Assembly (NCBI GenBank): GCA_017995595.1
Contig: JAGOIO010000055.1
Location: 1 to 8,169, forward strand
DNA from: a bacterium
GTDB taxonomy: Bacteria > Cyanobacteriota > Vampirovibrionia > Gastranaerophilales > Gastranaerophilaceae
Direction: 5' to 3'
Length of the DNA: 8,169 nt
Both the position numbers and the translations under genes were made by a program. This document shows positions 5,974 through 8,169 of this stretch, piece after piece. The notes under the pieces were generated by a model. That model saw only the letters and a program-made list of their open reading frames with translations. It made no database searches and had not been told where the DNA came from. The stretch's first letter is position 1, and each line of letters starts with the position of its first letter.

Positions 5974-6585
5974 ATGCAAAACCGCATAAAAGCTTTTACT
6001 TTAGCCGAAGTTTTGATAACTTTAGGCATTATTGGAATTGTTGCAGCTATGACAATTCCAACTTTAATTGCAAAAACAAAAGCAAATCAGATTGTTGTTG
6101 CCGTTAAAAAGTTTTATTCAAATATGAATCAAGCGATTAAACTTTCAGAATTAGATAATGGAGACAGTGCAAACTGGACATTTGATAATACAAAATCCGA
6201 TTGTCTTCAAACTTTTATGGATACCTATCTAAACAAATATCTGCAAATCATAAAACAGGATAAAGATGATGAAGGTCATTATCGTGTTTTCTTTAATGAT
6301 GGAACTACGTTGTCTATGCAAGCAGGTAGCTGTATTGATATGATGTTTGATGCAAACGGTTTAAAAAAACCAAATGAATGGGGAAAAGATAGATTCGTTT
6401 TCTTATATTGTCCTTCTTCTGGAAATGGCGGTCATTTCTCTTCACAAAAAACTTTCGGAGCTTATTATGAATTAGATACAAGAGAAAATGCATTAGCAAA
6501 ATGTAAGTCAAACGGTTTTTTCTGCTCTGAAATTTTAATGAAAGACGGCTGGGAATTTAAAGACGATTATCCTTACAAACTTTAG
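5974..6585 (+). CDS. Type IV prepilin / type II secretion pseudopilin-like protein
   Basis: A 203-residue protein with a class III prepilin leader: short and basic (MQNRIKA), then FTLAE with the conserved Glu at mature position 5 (residue 12), followed by a hydrophobic helix LITLGIIGIVAAMTIPTLI (14-32). Prepilin peptidase would cut between A7 and F8; Ala at -1 is less common than Gly. After membrane extraction such proteins assemble into pili or pseudopili. The globular part has five cysteines (77, 120, 146, 177, 184), allowing disulfides. It ends in DGWEFKDDYPYKL, a tail I associate with the expanded pilin-like families of Gastranaerophilales. AAGGAG (5959-5964) lies nine bases before the ATG. 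No other pilus genes are nearby, so it looks like a stand-alone member. Its exact role (pilus, secretion or DNA uptake) cannot be told. Confidence 0.85.
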   Translation: MQNRIKAFTLAEVLITLGIIGIVAAMTIPTLIAKTKANQIVVAVKKFYSNMNQAIKLSELDNGDSANWTFDNTKSDCLQTFMDTYLNKYLQIIKQDKDDEGHYRVFFNDGTTLSMQAGSCIDMMFDANGLKKPNEWGKDRFVFLYCPSSGNGGHFSSQKTFGAYYELDTRENALAKCKSNGFFCSEILMKDGWEFKDDYPYKL

Positions 6586-6592
6586 TATTGTT

Positions 6593-6623
6593 AAAAATAA
6601 ATATCATTAAATTGTTTATTTTT
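6593..6623. terminator. Weak bidirectional AT hairpin between convergent genes
   Basis: AAAAATAAA (6593-6601) pairs with TTTATTTTT (6615-6623) around a 13-base loop. Both strands end in T-rich arms, and it sits between the pilin stop (6585) and the ABC-F stop (6626), the expected place for a shared terminator. The stem has no G/C pairs, so its efficiency is doubtful. Confidence 0.45.
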
Positions 6624-6625
6624 CA

Positions 6626-8169
6626 CTAATCATATAAAGCTTTACGTTTTTTGATAAGGTTTGGATTGTGCAAGTAATCCTCGTAGCGTTCTCTTGAGCT
6701 TACGTAACCTTTTGGCGATATTTCAATAATTCTTGAGGCAACTGTATTTATAAATTTATAATCCTGTGATGTGAATAAAACTGTTCCGTTATAATCAATT
6801 ATTGAATCATTTAATGCCGTAATTGATTCCAAATCTAAATGGTTTGTCGGTTCATCAAGCGTTAAAATATTCGATTCTTCAACCATTAACTTCGCAATTA
6901 AACATCTGACTTTTTCTCCTCCGGAAAGAACTTTTACTTGCTTATCAGCTTCTTCTCCAGTAAAAAGCATTCTTCCCAAATATCCTCTTAAATAAGAAAC
7001 ATGCTGTTCTTTTGAAAATTGAGCAAGCCATTCCATTATCGTTTTATTATTGCTGAAATATTCGGTATTATCCTTTGGAAAATAAGATGTCGTTGCAGTT
7101 ACACCAAAATTTACTTCTCCTGAATCAGGTTGCATTTTGCCGTTTAAAATTTCAAATAAGGTTGTAATTATCATCGGATTTTTGGAGATAAACGCAACTT
7201 TCTCTCCTTGATGAACTTCAAAACTGAAATTTTTAAATAAAAGTTCACCATCAACAGATTTTGTAAGATTTTTTACGTTCAAAACATCTTTTCCGGGAAC
7301 TTTAAAATATGTAAATCTGATTCTTGGATATTGTCTTGATGAAGGCTTTATTTCTTCGAGAGAAAGTTTATCAAGCATATTTTTTCTGGAAGTTGCTTGT
7401 TTTGCCTTTGAAGCATTTGCACTAAATCTTGCAATAAAGTTCTTCAATTCTTCCATCTTTTCTTCTGTTTTTTTGTTTTGTTCTTCTATTTGTTTTTTCA
7501 CTAATTGACTTGCTTGAGACCAGAAAGAATAATTTCCGGGGTATAATTTTATAGTCTTAAAGTCAATATCTGCAATATGAGTACAAACTTTATCTAAAAA
7601 TTCCCTATCGTGAGAAACAACGATAACGGTATTTTGAAAATTTATTAACCATTCTTCAAGCCATTCGATAGTCGCTAAATCTAAGTGGTTTGTCGGTTCA
7701 TCTAAAAGCAAAATGTCAGGATTTCCAAAAAGAGCTTGAGCTAATAAAACTCTGACTTTTTCACTACCTGCAAGTTCACTCATAAGCTTGTCATGCAACT
7801 CTTCAGGAATTCCTAAATCCGCCAAAAGTGTACCGGCAGAACTCTCTGCTTGCCAACCGTCAAGTTCGGCAAATTCTGTTTCTAATTCTGAAACCTTCAT
7901 TCCGTCTTCTTCATTGAAATCAGGTTTAGAATAAAGAGCATCTTTTTCTTTCATTATATTATAAAGCTTTTTATGCCCCATAATAACAGTATCAAGCACT
8001 TTGTATTCATCAAATTCAAAGTGATCTTGCTTTAAAACAGCCAGTCTCTCATCTTTGGAAATATGAACGCTTCCTGATGTCGGCTCTATATCGCCTGACA
8101 AAACTCTTAATAATGTTGATTTTCCTGCACCGTTTGCACCTATAAGTCCGTAACAATTTCCTGGTGCAA
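6626..8169 (-). CDS. ABC-F family ATPase, YbiT/YkpA type (5' end off right edge)
   Basis: The frame continues past 8169, so 513 residues are visible and roughly 25 N-terminal ones are missing. The TTG at 8099-8101 is an internal Leu codon, not a start. ABC-F proteins have two ATPase domains, no membrane domain, and act on ribosomes. Domain 1 has Walker A GANGAGKST (8114-8140), a diverged signature LAGSEKVR (7751-7774), Walker B LLLDEPTNHLD and switch SHDREF. The charged linker (about 7370-7505, with FIARFSANASKAKQATSRK) follows. Domain 2 keeps LSGGEKVR and LTLDEPTNHLD, but its Walker A region reads ISKNPMIITTL (7157-7189) without the Lys, and the switch His is Gln (codon 6764-6766). The pattern matches my memory of B. 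subtilis YkpA, which also has a degenerate second Walker A. The specific role is unknown; antibiotic resistance is not implied. Confidence 0.93.
   Translation of the reverse strand, partial: APGNCYGLIGANGAGKSTLLRVLSGDIEPTSGSVHISKDERLAVLKQDHFEFDEYKVLDTVIMGHKKLYNIMKEKDALYSKPDFNEEDGMKVSELETEFAELDGWQAESSAGTLLADLGIPEELHDKLMSELAGSEKVRVLLAQALFGNPDILLLDEPTNHLDLATIEWLEEWLINFQNTVIVVSHDREFLDKVCTHIADIDFKTIKLYPGNYSFWSQASQLVKKQIEEQNKKTEEKMEELKNFIARFSANASKAKQATSRKNMLDKLSLEEIKPSSRQYPRIRFTYFKVPGKDVLNVKNLTKSVDGELLFKNFSFEVHQGEKVAFISKNPMIITTLFEILNGKMQPDSGEVNFGVTATTSYFPKDNTEYFSNNKTIMEWLAQFSKEQHVSYLRGYLGRMLFTGEEADKQVKVLSGGEKVRCLIAKLMVEESNILTLDEPTNHLDLESITALNDSIIDYNGTVLFTSQDYKFINTVASRIIEISPKGYVSSRERYEDYLHNPNLIKKRKALYD

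Noticed and set aside
6626..7210. ABC-F gene as a decaying pseudogene because of the altered second ATPase domain
   Set aside because: The frame is intact, the other motifs are conserved, and YkpA-type homologs appear to share the degenerate Walker A.
6830..7702. Near-identical 26-base DNA segments around 6832-6857 and 7677-7702
   Set aside because: Both encode the Walker B motif DEPTNHLDL of the two homologous ATPase domains; this is not a mobile or regulatory repeat.
8099..8101. TTG start for the ABC-F gene
   Set aside because: The frame is open upstream and encodes the Walker A motif GANGAGKST, so this TTG is an internal Leu codon and the gene runs off the window.
1..8169. CRISPR array, tRNA or rRNA genes, insertion sequence or phage genes
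   Set aside because: No regularly spaced repeats, cloverleaf-like segments, transposase frames or terminal inverted repeats were seen.

Overview
The window is AT-rich and carries ordinary bacterial housekeeping genes plus several uncharacterised ones. The best guess for the source is a gut-type member of the non-photosynthetic cyanobacterial sister lineage (Vampirovibrionia/Melainabacteria, order Gastranaerophilales). This is inferred from the prepilin-like protein, whose FTLAE N-terminus and C-terminal 'DGW...DDYP' tail are a pattern I associate with that group. The low GC content, the IVPGGG form of the GroEL signature and the standard genetic code are compatible but not diagnostic. No 16S or other phylogenetic marker is present to settle it.

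Layout, left to right. (1) Positions 1-439, minus strand: the 5' part of a gene for a secreted protein of unknown function, running off the left edge, with a good promoter (469-498) and a 14-bp palindrome (502-515) just upstream. (2) 535-571: a strong intrinsic terminator ending the groES-groEL operon. (3) 594-2607, minus strand: groES (2320-2607) then groEL (594-2252), read leftwards from a sigma70-like promoter at 2691-2719. (4) 2608-2826: a divergent spacer with a hairpin in the groES leader and a paired TAACATG element. No CIRCE operator is visible. (5) 2827-3877, plus strand: two tandem, equal-length (172 aa) paralogous genes of unknown function, closed by a strong terminator at 3892-3944. 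(6) 4047-5912, plus strand: grpE then dnaJ, with no dnaK between them. (7) 5974-6585, plus strand: a type IV prepilin/pseudopilin-like protein. (8) 6626-8169, minus strand: most of a YbiT/YkpA-type ABC-F ATPase, running off the right edge and convergent with the pilin gene.

How the genes fit together: the centre is a protein-folding island. GroES/GroEL form the chaperonin, and GrpE/DnaJ are the nucleotide-exchange factor and J-protein co-chaperone of DnaK, which must be encoded elsewhere. An 11-base motif, AACATGTTAAA, lies upstream of both chaperone operons in the same orientation relative to each, so it is a candidate shared regulatory site. The two unknown paralogs lie between the two chaperone operons. 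That makes them the most interesting part of the window, but nothing in their sequence assigns a function, and I see no clear evidence of a novel multi-gene system. There are no tRNA or rRNA genes, CRISPR arrays, insertion sequences or phage genes. No gap between genes exceeds 300 bases.
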